A DNA stretch of 21,208 nt, from assembly GCA_900550625.1 (NCBI GenBank), contig URSW01000008.1:1-21208 (forward strand). Reading direction: 5' to 3'. The notes beneath the pieces were generated by a model, which was not told the DNA's origin, did not search any database, and worked only from the letters and a program-made list of their open reading frames with translations. This DNA comes from an uncultured Eubacteriales bacterium. GTDB lineage: Bacteria > Bacillota > Clostridia > Oscillospirales > CAG-272. The translations under genes and the position numbers were made by a program. This document shows positions 7,979 to 14,666 of the stretch, piece after piece. The first letter of the stretch is position 1. Every line of letters starts with the position of its first letter.

Positions 7979-9973
7979 TTATTTAAAGACCGTATACTTT
8001 GTATCCGGTGCAAGCGGTACAAATTCACGTCCGCCGTCCTCAAAGAATTTTCCGAAAAATTCGATGTACTGCAGACGGCTTGTATGAACGTAGGTTCCGA
8101 GAATGTTTACTGCGAAATTCAGAGTATGTCCGAGAAGGAACGCGAGTGTCATGGAGATCACGCCGCCGATTCCCGGACCGCCCATCGCGCCGAAGATGTT
8201 GACGACGTTTGCGATGACCGCCGACGCAAGGCTGAGTGCAAGGATTCTCGAGTACGAAAGAAGATCGGAGCCGTAGCTCACTATATCGTACAGTGAGAGA
8301 ATACCTTTAAGCAGTTTCATTATCGGGTTCTTTTCGGCGCGTCCCTGCGAAAAGATCAGCATCAGCGCACCGATAAGAGCGCATATCATTCCCGCCGTCG
8401 GGAAAACGAAGTAAAGACCGATTCCCGCGAACAGAATGAACCAGCTTCCGACATCGAACACCGCGGCGACCGGGTGTCCGTCGCGCACCGTTATGCCGAA
8501 TTTGATCGCCATTCCGGTGAGAAGATGAAGCGCGCCCATCGCAAGCGATATCACGAGGAACAGGATCGGATTGTCGATCATGTTGAAGCAGAGCGCCATG
8601 TCGGGTGCTTTCTCGATCCCGAGAAAGTCCTCCATGATCCGCGTCGGCATATCACCGAAGTATCCGCCGAAGAGCGCACCGCCGACCATTGAAGCAACTC
8701 CGCACATTGCGAACATCCGGAGAAAGCGCGCAAGCGATTCCTTGGGGCGCATGAGCTTCAGTCCAAGGAGGCATCCGACCGTAAGCGTCAGTCCGTATCC
8801 GACATCGGCAAACATGAGACCGAATATCAGGATATAGAACACACCCATCACCGTGGTCGGGTCAAACGCGCCGTATGAGGGATAGGAATAAAGTCCGACG
8901 ATAGGCTCAAACTGCGATCCGAACGCCCCGTTTGAAAGAATGATCGGAACGCTTTCCTTTTCCGGCTCCGGTTCGTCAAACGAATATGCGGCGCCGACAT
9001 CGCCGAACAGCTTTTCGAGCTTTCCCGCAGAACGCTCGCTCACCCATCCGCCTATAACCGAGCAGCGCTCGGTCTGTCTCATCTTATTCTTTTCACGAAG
9101 CCGCGCCTCAGCTGTGGTCAGGTAATCGAGGTATACCCTCATCTCGGTGAGCTTGCCGTCCGCAAGAGCCTTCGCACGTTCACGAAGCTCCGTGAGTTTT
9201 TGATTTTCGAAGTCCGTCTCCGCTATGCACGACGCGATAACTCCGTCGGCATAGCCTTCATCGGAGCTTGCCTGCGCCTGAGTCTGCGTAAATCCGAGCG
9301 ACGACAGCGCCGACATGCAGCTGTCGAAATCGTCGCGGTGCGCGGTCATTGCAACAGCAGTCCCGTTCTTTCCCGTTGATATGACATCGACCGTGCATGC
9401 GTAATCGCCGAGAGCGGACGTTATCTCTTCATCGCCGATCGAGGGCGGAAGAGTGCCGCAAACGGTCGCTGTCCTCGCAGTCATGCTTTCCGGAAGCTCA
9501 AACTCCGAGTGCGCAAACGGTTCGCACGAGGCGATCTCGTCGCCGAGAAGCTGAATCTTCTTCTCCGCCCCGGCGATAGCGTCCTTTATTTCGAGCGCCT
9601 CGGACGCACACTTTCTCGCATCCCCGAGGGTATCGCGCTCGAACTCATCTGCGTCGACCTCCTCGGGCCGGAGGAACATCGGATGCTTTCCGGTGTATGC
9701 ATCCGTGAGGAATTCAAGCGCCGTGCGGGCGGACGCGATCTCCGACGAAAGAGATGCAAGCTCCTCGGAATTATCAAATCCGGGAAGCGCCGCTGCGGAC
9801 GCGATCTCCTCCGGGAGCGCGTACTCGGGCAGATCATCATCTGCCGGGGTTTCCCTCGCCTCATTCAGATATTCGAGCCTCGCACATCCGAGCCGCTGCA
9901 ATTCATAAAGCAGTTTTTCCGCATCGCACGTTCGCACCGCAGCGGAAAACTTTTTCATCTTGCTTACTGCCAT
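7979..9973 (-). CDS. ntpI: V-type ATP synthase subunit I (membrane stator)
   Basis: The 664-residue protein has a cytoplasmic N-terminal half (about 1-365) with helical stalk segments and a C-terminal membrane half with roughly seven or eight hydrophobic helices from about 370 to 630. It forms the ion half-channels against the K ring and anchors the peripheral stalks. Arg576 in LLSYSRILALSLA corresponds to the essential arginine of the family (Arg735 of yeast Vph1). The start MAVSKMKK fits the family N-terminus and overlaps the end of the preceding stalk gene by 10 bp. Length and helix count are normal. Confidence 0.97.
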   Translation of the reverse strand: MAVSKMKKFSAAVRTCDAEKLLYELQRLGCARLEYLNEARETPADDDLPEYALPEEIASAAALPGFDNSEELASLSSEIASARTALEFLTDAYTGKHPMFLRPEEVDADEFERDTLGDARKCASEALEIKDAIAGAEKKIQLLGDEIASCEPFAHSEFELPESMTARTATVCGTLPPSIGDEEITSALGDYACTVDVISTGKNGTAVAMTAHRDDFDSCMSALSSLGFTQTQAQASSDEGYADGVIASCIAETDFENQKLTELRERAKALADGKLTEMRVYLDYLTTAEARLREKNKMRQTERCSVIGGWVSERSAGKLEKLFGDVGAAYSFDEPEPEKESVPIILSNGAFGSQFEPIVGLYSYPSYGAFDPTTVMGVFYILIFGLMFADVGYGLTLTVGCLLGLKLMRPKESLARFLRMFAMCGVASMVGGALFGGYFGDMPTRIMEDFLGIEKAPDMALCFNMIDNPILFLVISLAMGALHLLTGMAIKFGITVRDGHPVAAVFDVGSWFILFAGIGLYFVFPTAGMICALIGALMLIFSQGRAEKNPIMKLLKGILSLYDIVSYGSDLLSYSRILALSLASAVIANVVNIFGAMGGPGIGGVISMTLAFLLGHTLNFAVNILGTYVHTSRLQYIEFFGKFFEDGGREFVPLAPDTKYTVFK

Positions 9974-10284
9974 TTTCCGACGATCCTTCCGACTATAAGC
10001 CTGACAGCTTCGGGAAGATACGCTCCGCGGCTGCGGATAAGCTCCTCCGCCTCGACCATCGCCTCCCGCTCGGCAAGCACCGACGTTTTCGTGGCTTCCT
10101 CGTCCGCGCGCTCGCGTGCTGCGGCAAATTCACGTTCGCACTCCGCCCTCGCCTCGGTCAATCTAACATCGCAGTCCGATTTCGTGCGGTTCACGGCATC
10201 TGCGCTTTCGCGCACCGCGTCATCGCAATCCCTGCGGTATTTTCCCTCGGCTTCTTTTATCTTTGCGACTGTATCTGTTGCCAT
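9964..10284 (-). CDS. ntpF: V-type ATP synthase peripheral-stalk subunit G/H
   Basis: The protein is 106 residues if translation starts at the ATG at 10284, which is preferred to an in-frame ATG at 10356. The upstream one would fall inside the promoter -35 region and add an unrelated 24-residue tail. A GGAGGG ribosome site lies upstream of the chosen start, with a rather long spacer of about 16 bases. The sequence is almost all charged helix (Ala, Glu, Arg, Lys, Asp), as expected for the stalk partner of subunit E (NtpF in E. hirae, AhaH in archaea). It is the first gene of the operon, as in E. hirae. Similarity is low-complexity, so position supports the call strongly. Confidence 0.88.
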   Translation of the reverse strand: MATDTVAKIKEAEGKYRRDCDDAVRESADAVNRTKSDCDVRLTEARAECEREFAAARERADEEATKTSVLAEREAMVEAEELIRSRGAYLPEAVRLIVGRIVGKWQ

Positions 10285-10327
10285 AGCTTTTCGTTCACTC
10301 CCTCCGTCATATGGGGTTCCAAATTCT

Positions 10328-10356
10328 ATTTTAACACAATATTCAAAATAAAGCAA
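10328..10356 (-). promoter_or_regulatory. Predicted sigma-A promoter of the V-ATPase operon
   Basis: On the minus strand TTGCTT (10351-10356) and TAAAAT (10328-10333) are 17 bases apart, with TG one base before the -10 box (extended -10). The start would be near 10321, giving a leader of about 37 bases before ntpF. The -35 box is weak (three of six) but the -10 box is good, and the surroundings are AT-rich. Confidence 0.6.
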
Positions 10357-10669
10357 GCAAAATATGTTCTTATTTCACAACTTACTGCCGAAAGCAAGCA
10401 GATGTTCTTCACGAAAGCAGTATATCAAAATACGGCTTCTCCCGAAATGGTCAAAGAAGACGTTCTGTATTAAAATCAGACACTGCAGTGCATTTTGCCC
10501 ATATACCGACATCATTCGTATACTGTATTATAACCGATTTTGCCGTCGCCGCATGTATTCGGATATTTTTTCGCGCCGTGTCTCAGAAGCTCTGCGTGCT
10601 CTTCGATGATAAAATACCGCCGGCACTCCCCATGCATAAGACGCAATGCCGCAAAAACACTGCACGACG
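10357..10669. other. Intergenic spacer between acetate kinase and the ATPase operon
   Basis: This 313-bp stretch has lower G+C than the genes on either side. No RNA gene or repeat is recognised. It contains a TATAAT-like box on the minus strand near 10529 with no fitting -35 box. A minus-strand reading frame at 10512-10637 would encode 41 residues but has no ribosome site. Much of the spacer may be upstream regulatory DNA for the ATPase operon. Confidence 0.4.
10512..10637 (-). CDS. Possible small hypothetical protein (41 aa), weak
   Basis: The frame encodes a mixed, charged 41-residue peptide with a plausible soluble composition (segment EEHAELLRHGAKKYPN), unlike the arginine-rich shadow frames elsewhere. 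Against it, there is no ribosome site before the ATG, no promoter after the acetate kinase terminator, and I recognise no family. It may be a gene remnant or chance. Confidence 0.15.
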   Translation of the reverse strand: MHGECRRYFIIEEHAELLRHGAKKYPNTCGDGKIGYNTVYE

Positions 10670-10705
10670 AAAAAAGCGCGCCGAAGACCGCAGTCTTCGG
10701 CGCGC
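10670..10705 (-). terminator. Intrinsic terminator of ackA
   Basis: A perfect 13-pair GC-rich stem (arms 10676-10688 and 10693-10705, four-base loop) is followed on the minus strand by six U residues (10670-10675). It begins 7 bp after the ackA stop codon. This is the strongest terminator in the window and insulates the ATPase operon from ackA transcription. Confidence 0.93.
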
Positions 10706-10712
10706 CGTGCGA

Positions 10713-11969
10713 TTACTTATTCATTGCCGTAACAAGTTCGTATGTGTCCTTTGCGATCATGAGCTCTTCGTTTGTGGGGATAACAAGCATTCTGAGCTTT
10801 GCGTCGGGAGCCGATATGTCGAGCTCCTCTCCGCGGAGTTTGTTCTTCTCTTCATCAATCTTGCATCCGAGAAATGCAAGCTTGTCCGCAACCCTCGTAC
10901 GGTAATGGGGATTGTTCTCCCCGATACCGCCGGCAAATGCGACCGCGTCTACTCCGCCCATTGCAGCGGCATATCCGCCGATGAGCTTGGTAAGCTGATG
11001 GCAGAGCATGGACTCGATAAGCTGATATCTCTTGTTGCCCGCCTTCGCGCCGTTTTCGATATCGCGGTTATCGCTCGTCGTCTGGGATACTCCGAGGATA
11101 CCGGATTTCTTGTTCATAATCGTGTCGATCTCCTTGGGAGAGAGGTGCTCCTTCTCCATAAGCAGCGGAATGATCGCGGGATCGATAGATCCGCAGCGCG
11201 TTCCCATGATTATTCCCTCAAGAGGTGTAAGTCCCATCGAGGTATCAAGGCACTTTCCGTGATCGACGGCTGCAACGGACGAGCCGTTTCCGAGATGGCA
11301 GGTAACAATCTTAAGTTCCTCCGGCTTCTTCCCGAGGACAGCAGCGGTTCGAAGAGTTATATAACGGTGGCTCGTTCCGTGGAAGCCTATGAGACTGCCT
11401 GAATGAGAGCCACGGCGATTGAGAAGGGGGGAAGCATGAGAGCGGCGGATACCGTATTTCTCGTAATATTCGTAAGGAAGCGCATACATATACGCATAGT
11501 CGGGCATCGTCTGATGGAACCCGGTATCAAAAACAGCAACCTGAGGAATATCACCCATGATCTCCTCGCAGGCGTGGATTCCGGTGAGGTTGTGGGGGTT
11601 ATGCAGCGGTCCGAGCTCGCAGCATTCCTCAATCGCGCGGATAACATCCTCGTTTATGATAACGGAGCTTGAGAATTTCTCGCCGCCGTGGAGGACACGG
11701 TGTCCGACCGCGTTAATCTCGCTCATCGACTTGATAACGCCGTGCTCGGGACTCACAAGAGTATCGGTAACAAGCTTGATCGCCTCCTCATGGTTCGCCA
11801 TCCGGATGTCGATCTTGTAATCCTCGCGTCCCTCGACCTTGTGCTTGAAGTTTCCGCCCTCGATGCCGATGCGGTCGCACATTCCCTTCGCCATAACGTG
11901 CTCGTTTGTCATGTCGATAAGCTGATACTTTATCGACGAGCTTCCTGCATTGATAACAAGTACTTTCAT
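10713..11969 (-). CDS. ackA: Acetate kinase with an in-frame insertion
   Basis: The enzyme interconverts acetyl phosphate and ADP with acetate and ATP in the cytoplasm. The start at 11969 is preferred to 11999 because it gives the family N-terminus MKVLVINAGSSS and has a GGAAGGG ribosome site six bases upstream. Compared with the Methanosarcina thermophila enzyme, Asn7, Arg91 and Asp148 are at identical positions. The later residues are all shifted by 17: His180 to 197, Asn211 to 228, Arg241 to 258 and Glu384 to 401. The 418-residue protein is therefore normal except for one 17-residue net insertion just before GFHGTSH. No phosphotransacetylase gene is adjacent. The gene has its own promoter and terminator, so it is probably monocistronic. 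Confidence 0.97.
   Translation of the reverse strand: MKVLVINAGSSSIKYQLIDMTNEHVMAKGMCDRIGIEGGNFKHKVEGREDYKIDIRMANHEEAIKLVTDTLVSPEHGVIKSMSEINAVGHRVLHGGEKFSSSVIINEDVIRAIEECCELGPLHNPHNLTGIHACEEIMGDIPQVAVFDTGFHQTMPDYAYMYALPYEYYEKYGIRRSHASPLLNRRGSHSGSLIGFHGTSHRYITLRTAAVLGKKPEELKIVTCHLGNGSSVAAVDHGKCLDTSMGLTPLEGIIMGTRCGSIDPAIIPLLMEKEHLSPKEIDTIMNKKSGILGVSQTTSDNRDIENGAKAGNKRYQLIESMLCHQLTKLIGGYAAAMGGVDAVAFAGGIGENNPHYRTRVADKLAFLGCKIDEEKNKLRGEELDISAPDAKLRMLVIPTNEELMIAKDTYELVTAMNK
11388..11441 (-). repeat. In-frame insertion in ackA with an imperfect internal repeat
   Basis: Residues 177-194 (SHASPLLNRRGSHSGSLI) replace the single Tyr normally found between IRR and GFHGTSH, a net gain of 51 bp. The segment with its left flank resembles two imperfect units, IRRSHASPLL and NRRGSHSGSLI. 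At DNA level TCTCAT occurs three times and CGCCG twice on the coding strand. It keeps the frame open and the gene otherwise looks intact. Confidence 0.75.
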
Positions 11970-12061
11970 TTTCAACCCTTCCGGCACTTTTGCGCTCAAA
12001 TGAATGCAGCCAAAGCGCCGTTTCCTTTATAAAAAATATTCTACAACGCAAAACCTCAGTT

Positions 12062-12090
12062 ATTGTATCACATATTTTCCCGTTTCGCAA
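12062..12090 (-). promoter_or_regulatory. Predicted sigma-A promoter of ackA
   Basis: On the minus strand TTGCGA (12085-12090) and TACAAT (12062-12067) are 17 bases apart, with an extended TG. Transcription would start near 12055, leaving a leader of about 85 bases before the ackA start. No riboswitch fold is recognised in the leader. Confidence 0.7.
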
Positions 12091-12109
12091 CACTTTTCAT
12101 AAAAAATCG

Positions 12110-13036
12110 TTACTGAGCCCCGAAGTACATAAGGTGAAGCGCACGGATACGCCGATCGGTTATCCCCGAAGTGACGGATATCGCATGATTTTCAAGATAA
12201 TCGTCTGCGGAGGAGGAAAGTCCCTCACGGACGCACTCGGCGGCGATGTCGGTGCAGATGCTCTCGATAAGCGTTCCGATATTTCCGTCCGGGAGAAACA
12301 GACGGTCGATCTTCTCCGCGACGTTTTTCCCGAGAAGGGGAAGGCTGCGCATAAGCCTCATTCTCCATTTATAATACGGCATGTGCGCGCGGTTCAGGAG
12401 AAAGACCGCCGCAATCGCGTGATTCGCAAATTCCGCCGCACACAGACGCGCCGCAGTCGCTTCTCCGTGCGCAAGCAGGCGAGGATATGCGTACTGCCCC
12501 GACTGAGCGCACAGCGCAAGATGCGCTGCAAGCTTTTTCAGCCGCACATTCTCGGGAAGATAGCGAAGATGCTCCCTCCATGCGGAAAATTCTCCGCACG
12601 GATCGGTAAACACCTCTCCGTTTGTCGCGCAGCAGAGCGCATAATCGGGAATCGAAAACCACTCCTCCGCACTTTCGGGCATACGGTCAAGCCCCGTAAG
12701 CGAAGCGTAAAAATCCGGAATGATCTTAACTCCGAACTTCGTGTGTCCGAGATAACTGCGCTCTTCAAGCTTCACTCCCATGAACACCTTGGGCAGTGAT
12801 TCATAGGCGCGCATGAGGCGAAAGCCGTACTTTTCGTCTGTCTCGCGCGAGATCCACACGGTAAATCCCGGTGCAAAATCGTGATCCCGCGATATTTCGT
12901 CGTCGCAGCCGAGGCACTCCGAGCCCTCTCCGACAATCCCGCAGGCAAGCTGATCTTCGATATCGGAAAAGCCGTTCTTTATCATCGGCACGCCGTATTC
13001 CTCAAAATAACGGCGCGAAAGCTCAATTCCCTGCAT
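12110..13036 (-). CDS. DUF4037 nucleotidyltransferase-like protein
   Basis: The 308-residue protein belongs to the DUF4037 group of predicted nucleotidyltransferase-fold proteins. The N-terminal part has the polymerase-beta-type pattern: Gly-Ser at about 38-39 in VGEGSECLG, then the Asp-x-Asp pair at about 51-53 in SRDHDFAPGF. A possible third acidic residue is Asp108 in KIIPDFYA. The C-terminal half is helical. The start at 13036 is chosen over 13141 because the family sequence begins there (MQGIELSRRYF), a GGAGG site precedes it, and the longer form would run over the end of the upstream TPR gene. The two genes overlap by 14 bp and are surely co-translated. The substrate is unknown and no function is claimed. 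Confidence 0.85.
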   Translation of the reverse strand: MQGIELSRRYFEEYGVPMIKNGFSDIEDQLACGIVGEGSECLGCDDEISRDHDFAPGFTVWISRETDEKYGFRLMRAYESLPKVFMGVKLEERSYLGHTKFGVKIIPDFYASLTGLDRMPESAEEWFSIPDYALCCATNGEVFTDPCGEFSAWREHLRYLPENVRLKKLAAHLALCAQSGQYAYPRLLAHGEATAARLCAAEFANHAIAAVFLLNRAHMPYYKWRMRLMRSLPLLGKNVAEKIDRLFLPDGNIGTLIESICTDIAAECVREGLSSSADDYLENHAISVTSGITDRRIRALHLMYFGAQ

Positions 13037-13847
13037 ATATCTCATCCGCCTCCGCGTCAAGCTCCCGCTGCGCGGCAAAATATCCGAAATGACCGAAGGA
13101 CGGGGCGCATTTACGGCAGACAAAAGCGTAATATCCGTCATGATCGATGCCGGGTGTCTTCAGACATTCGTATGCCTGATCCATACACCGTCCGACCGCG
13201 CCTTCGCTGTCGCCGAGAGCGCGCTCGTAAAGCTCCGCCATATTTATAAGTGTGATCGCCGACTCGAGCGCGCCGTTCTTCTTCGAGGACATAACGACAA
13301 GCGCCTTTTCGTATGCGTCCTCTGCTTCGCCGTACCGTCCGCAGTCCGCAAGGGCAAGCGCCATATTGTTATAAAGCCCGCCGAATCTCGCATCGTCCGG
13401 ATCGAGGTATTTTTCGTACACGCCGCGCACATCCTCGTAATACGGGATCGACGCCTCCGCCTCCCCGAACGCTTTCATCGTCGTTGCGGCATTCAAAAGC
13501 ACCGTCGCACCCGATACGCTCTCTGCGAGACCGAGACTGCGGCAAAGCTCCGTTCCGCGGTGCACCGCATCCATTCCCCATTCGTGCTCTCCGATGCGGC
13601 GCGACAGTCCCATGACCTCGGACAAAAGCGACAGCTCGCCGCGCTCATCGCCGATCTCGCGTGCTTCCGTGAGCCAATATTCGAGCAGCTTTTTCGCGCC
13701 GCGGTAATCCTCCTTTGAAAAAAAGGAGTCAAGCTTTTCTGTAATGTTCATAATCGGCACGCTGCGCGCACGGCGCTCCGCGCCGTAGAATTCCTCGCCG
13801 CCGCAGCGCGGGCACTGCGGTTCCTTATAATCAAACGGATCGATCAT
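13023..13847 (-). CDS. TPR protein with a predicted zinc-binding motif
   Basis: The 274-residue protein starts at the ATG at 13847, with an AAAGGA site six bases upstream; the ATG at 13862 contains that site and is less likely. It opens with a CPRC motif at about residues 12-15 (QCPRCGGEEFYG). Tetratricopeptide-like helix pairs follow over about 35-230, for example GLYNNMALALADCGRYGEAEDAYEKAL. A second Cys pair (CRKC) lies at about 244-247. The two CxxC pairs could together bind one zinc. TPR domains hold partner proteins, and the natural candidate is the DUF4037 protein whose gene overlaps the 3' end. No enzyme motif is visible. It has its own near-consensus promoter. Confidence 0.8.
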   Translation of the reverse strand: MIDPFDYKEPQCPRCGGEEFYGAERRARSVPIMNITEKLDSFFSKEDYRGAKKLLEYWLTEAREIGDERGELSLLSEVMGLSRRIGEHEWGMDAVHRGTELCRSLGLAESVSGATVLLNAATTMKAFGEAEASIPYYEDVRGVYEKYLDPDDARFGGLYNNMALALADCGRYGEAEDAYEKALVVMSSKKNGALESAITLINMAELYERALGDSEGAVGRCMDQAYECLKTPGIDHDGYYAFVCRKCAPSFGHFGYFAAQRELDAEADEIYAGN

Positions 13848-13903
13848 AGTCGTTCCTTTCATATATTTTATGATGCGGAAAAAGCTCCGCGCACTTCGTA
13901 AAT

Positions 13904-13932
13904 ATTGTACCTCATACAGAAAATACAGTCAA
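13904..13932 (-). promoter_or_regulatory. Predicted promoter of the TPR-DUF4037 operon
   Basis: On the minus strand TTGACT (13927-13932) and TACAAT (13904-13909) are 17 bases apart, five of six matches in each box. It points to the TPR gene about 57 bases downstream. Confidence 0.82.
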
Positions 13933-13940
13933 GAAGAATA

Positions 13941-13969
13941 TTGCGCGGCGGGGAAATTTATGTTAAAAT
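13941..13969 (+). promoter_or_regulatory. Predicted promoter of the CYTH gene
   Basis: TTGCGC (13941-13946) and TAAAAT (13964-13969) are 17 bases apart, with an extended TG before the -10 box. The -35 box lies only 8 bp from the -35 box of the opposite promoter, so the two are back to back. The leader before the CYTH start is about 75 bases. Confidence 0.6.
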
Positions 13970-14052
13970 ACTGTCACGGGCGCGCGAAAATCGGATGCGG
14001 AAATTCTGTCCGCGCGCAAAAGCGGAAACATAAGCGCACATGGGAGAGAAAC

Positions 14053-14547
14053 ATGGAGCATTTTGAAATAGAACGGAAATTTCTTATAAAGCGCCCCGAC
14101 GAGGCTTTTCTTTCGTCTCTGCCCGGCGCGCGTTGCTATGAAATATCACAGACGTATCTCACGTCGGGCGGCCGCGTGCGCCGCGAAAGCTGCGGCGGCG
14201 AAACCGTGTACACGCACACGCTCAAAAAGCGGATATCCGACATACGCCGCATCGAGATTGAGGACGTGATCGGAGAAAGCGAGTATCTCGCCGCCCTCGC
14301 CGATGCCGATCCCGAGCTTGAGACGATAGAAAAGAAGCGCTGGCGCATCCGCGCGGGGAAATTCGTGTATGAGATAGACATTTTCCCGTTTTGGGAGAAC
14401 GAAGCTTTGCTTGAGGTCGAGCTTGACAGCGAAAACGAAAGCTTTCCGATGCCCGATTTTCTCGAGATCATCCGCGAAGTCACCGACGACGGTGAATACA
14501 CAAACCGTTCCATCGCGCGCGAACAGCGAAGACTCAGGGGCACCTGA
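14053..14547 (+). CDS. CYTH-domain protein (triphosphate tunnel family)
   Basis: The 164-residue protein starts at an ATG with a GGGAGAG site; earlier in-frame ATGs lie in the promoter region. It carries the defining ExExK pattern at the N-terminus (EIERK, residues 5-9), basic residues in RVRRES and THTLKKR, the RRIEIED acidic-basic strand, and the C-terminal EVELDSE and EVTDDGEYTNRSIA segments. CYTH enzymes hydrolyse inorganic or organic triphosphates, or act as class IV adenylate cyclases, in a metal-filled tunnel. Length and motifs fit a stand-alone phosphatase-like member best, but the substrate cannot be read from sequence. It is transcribed away from the DUF4037/TPR genes. Confidence 0.88.
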   Translation: MEHFEIERKFLIKRPDEAFLSSLPGARCYEISQTYLTSGGRVRRESCGGETVYTHTLKKRISDIRRIEIEDVIGESEYLAALADADPELETIEKKRWRIRAGKFVYEIDIFPFWENEALLEVELDSENESFPMPDFLEIIREVTDDGEYTNRSIAREQRRLRGT

Positions 14548-14560
14548 TTCCGTGCCCTTT
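14536..14560 (+). terminator. Weak terminator-like hairpin at the CYTH stop codon
   Basis: GGGCAC and GTGCCC pair (about eight pairs with flanking wobble) around a loop that contains the TGA stop, followed by only three T residues. It may partly end the CYTH transcript; the next gene has its own promoter. Confidence 0.35.
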
Positions 14561-14598
14561 CCGCGGCGGTACCGTGCGGAATGAACGAAACGCCGCAC

Positions 14599-14627
14599 TT
14601 GAAATCGGGCTCAGTCTATGTTATAAT
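14599..14627 (+). promoter_or_regulatory. Near-consensus promoter of the alpha-galactosidase gene
   Basis: TTGAAA (14599-14604) and a perfect TATAAT (14622-14627) are 17 bases apart, with TG upstream of the -10 box. The start of transcription would be about 32 bases before the ATG. No clear operator palindrome is seen around it. Confidence 0.85.
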
Positions 14628-14666
14628 AAACAAAATTCCCACTGGGATATCCGCAGGAGATTTACT

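Noticed and set aside
10523..10537. TATAAT-like box on the minus strand as a second ATPase operon promoter
   Set aside because: No acceptable -35 hexamer lies 16-18 bases upstream, and a better-spaced promoter is closer to the gene.
10488..11402. 304-codon plus-strand frame opposite ackA
   Set aside because: It is antisense to a certain acetate kinase gene and the ackA terminator. The translation has shadow composition and no recognisable domain.
12068..12110. T-rich stretch after the DUF4037 stop as a terminator
   Set aside because: A run of T residues is present but no stable stem precedes it; the promoter of ackA overlaps this area.
12341..12362. Similarity between DUF4037 coding DNA (gagaagggg) and part of the ackA insert
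   Set aside because: The match is only about nine bases of purine-rich sequence and the flanks differ, so it is not evidence of a dispersed repeat.
14146..14598. 150-codon minus-strand frame opposite the CYTH gene
   Set aside because: The plus-strand frame has the full CYTH motif set, a promoter and a ribosome site, so the antisense frame is a shadow.
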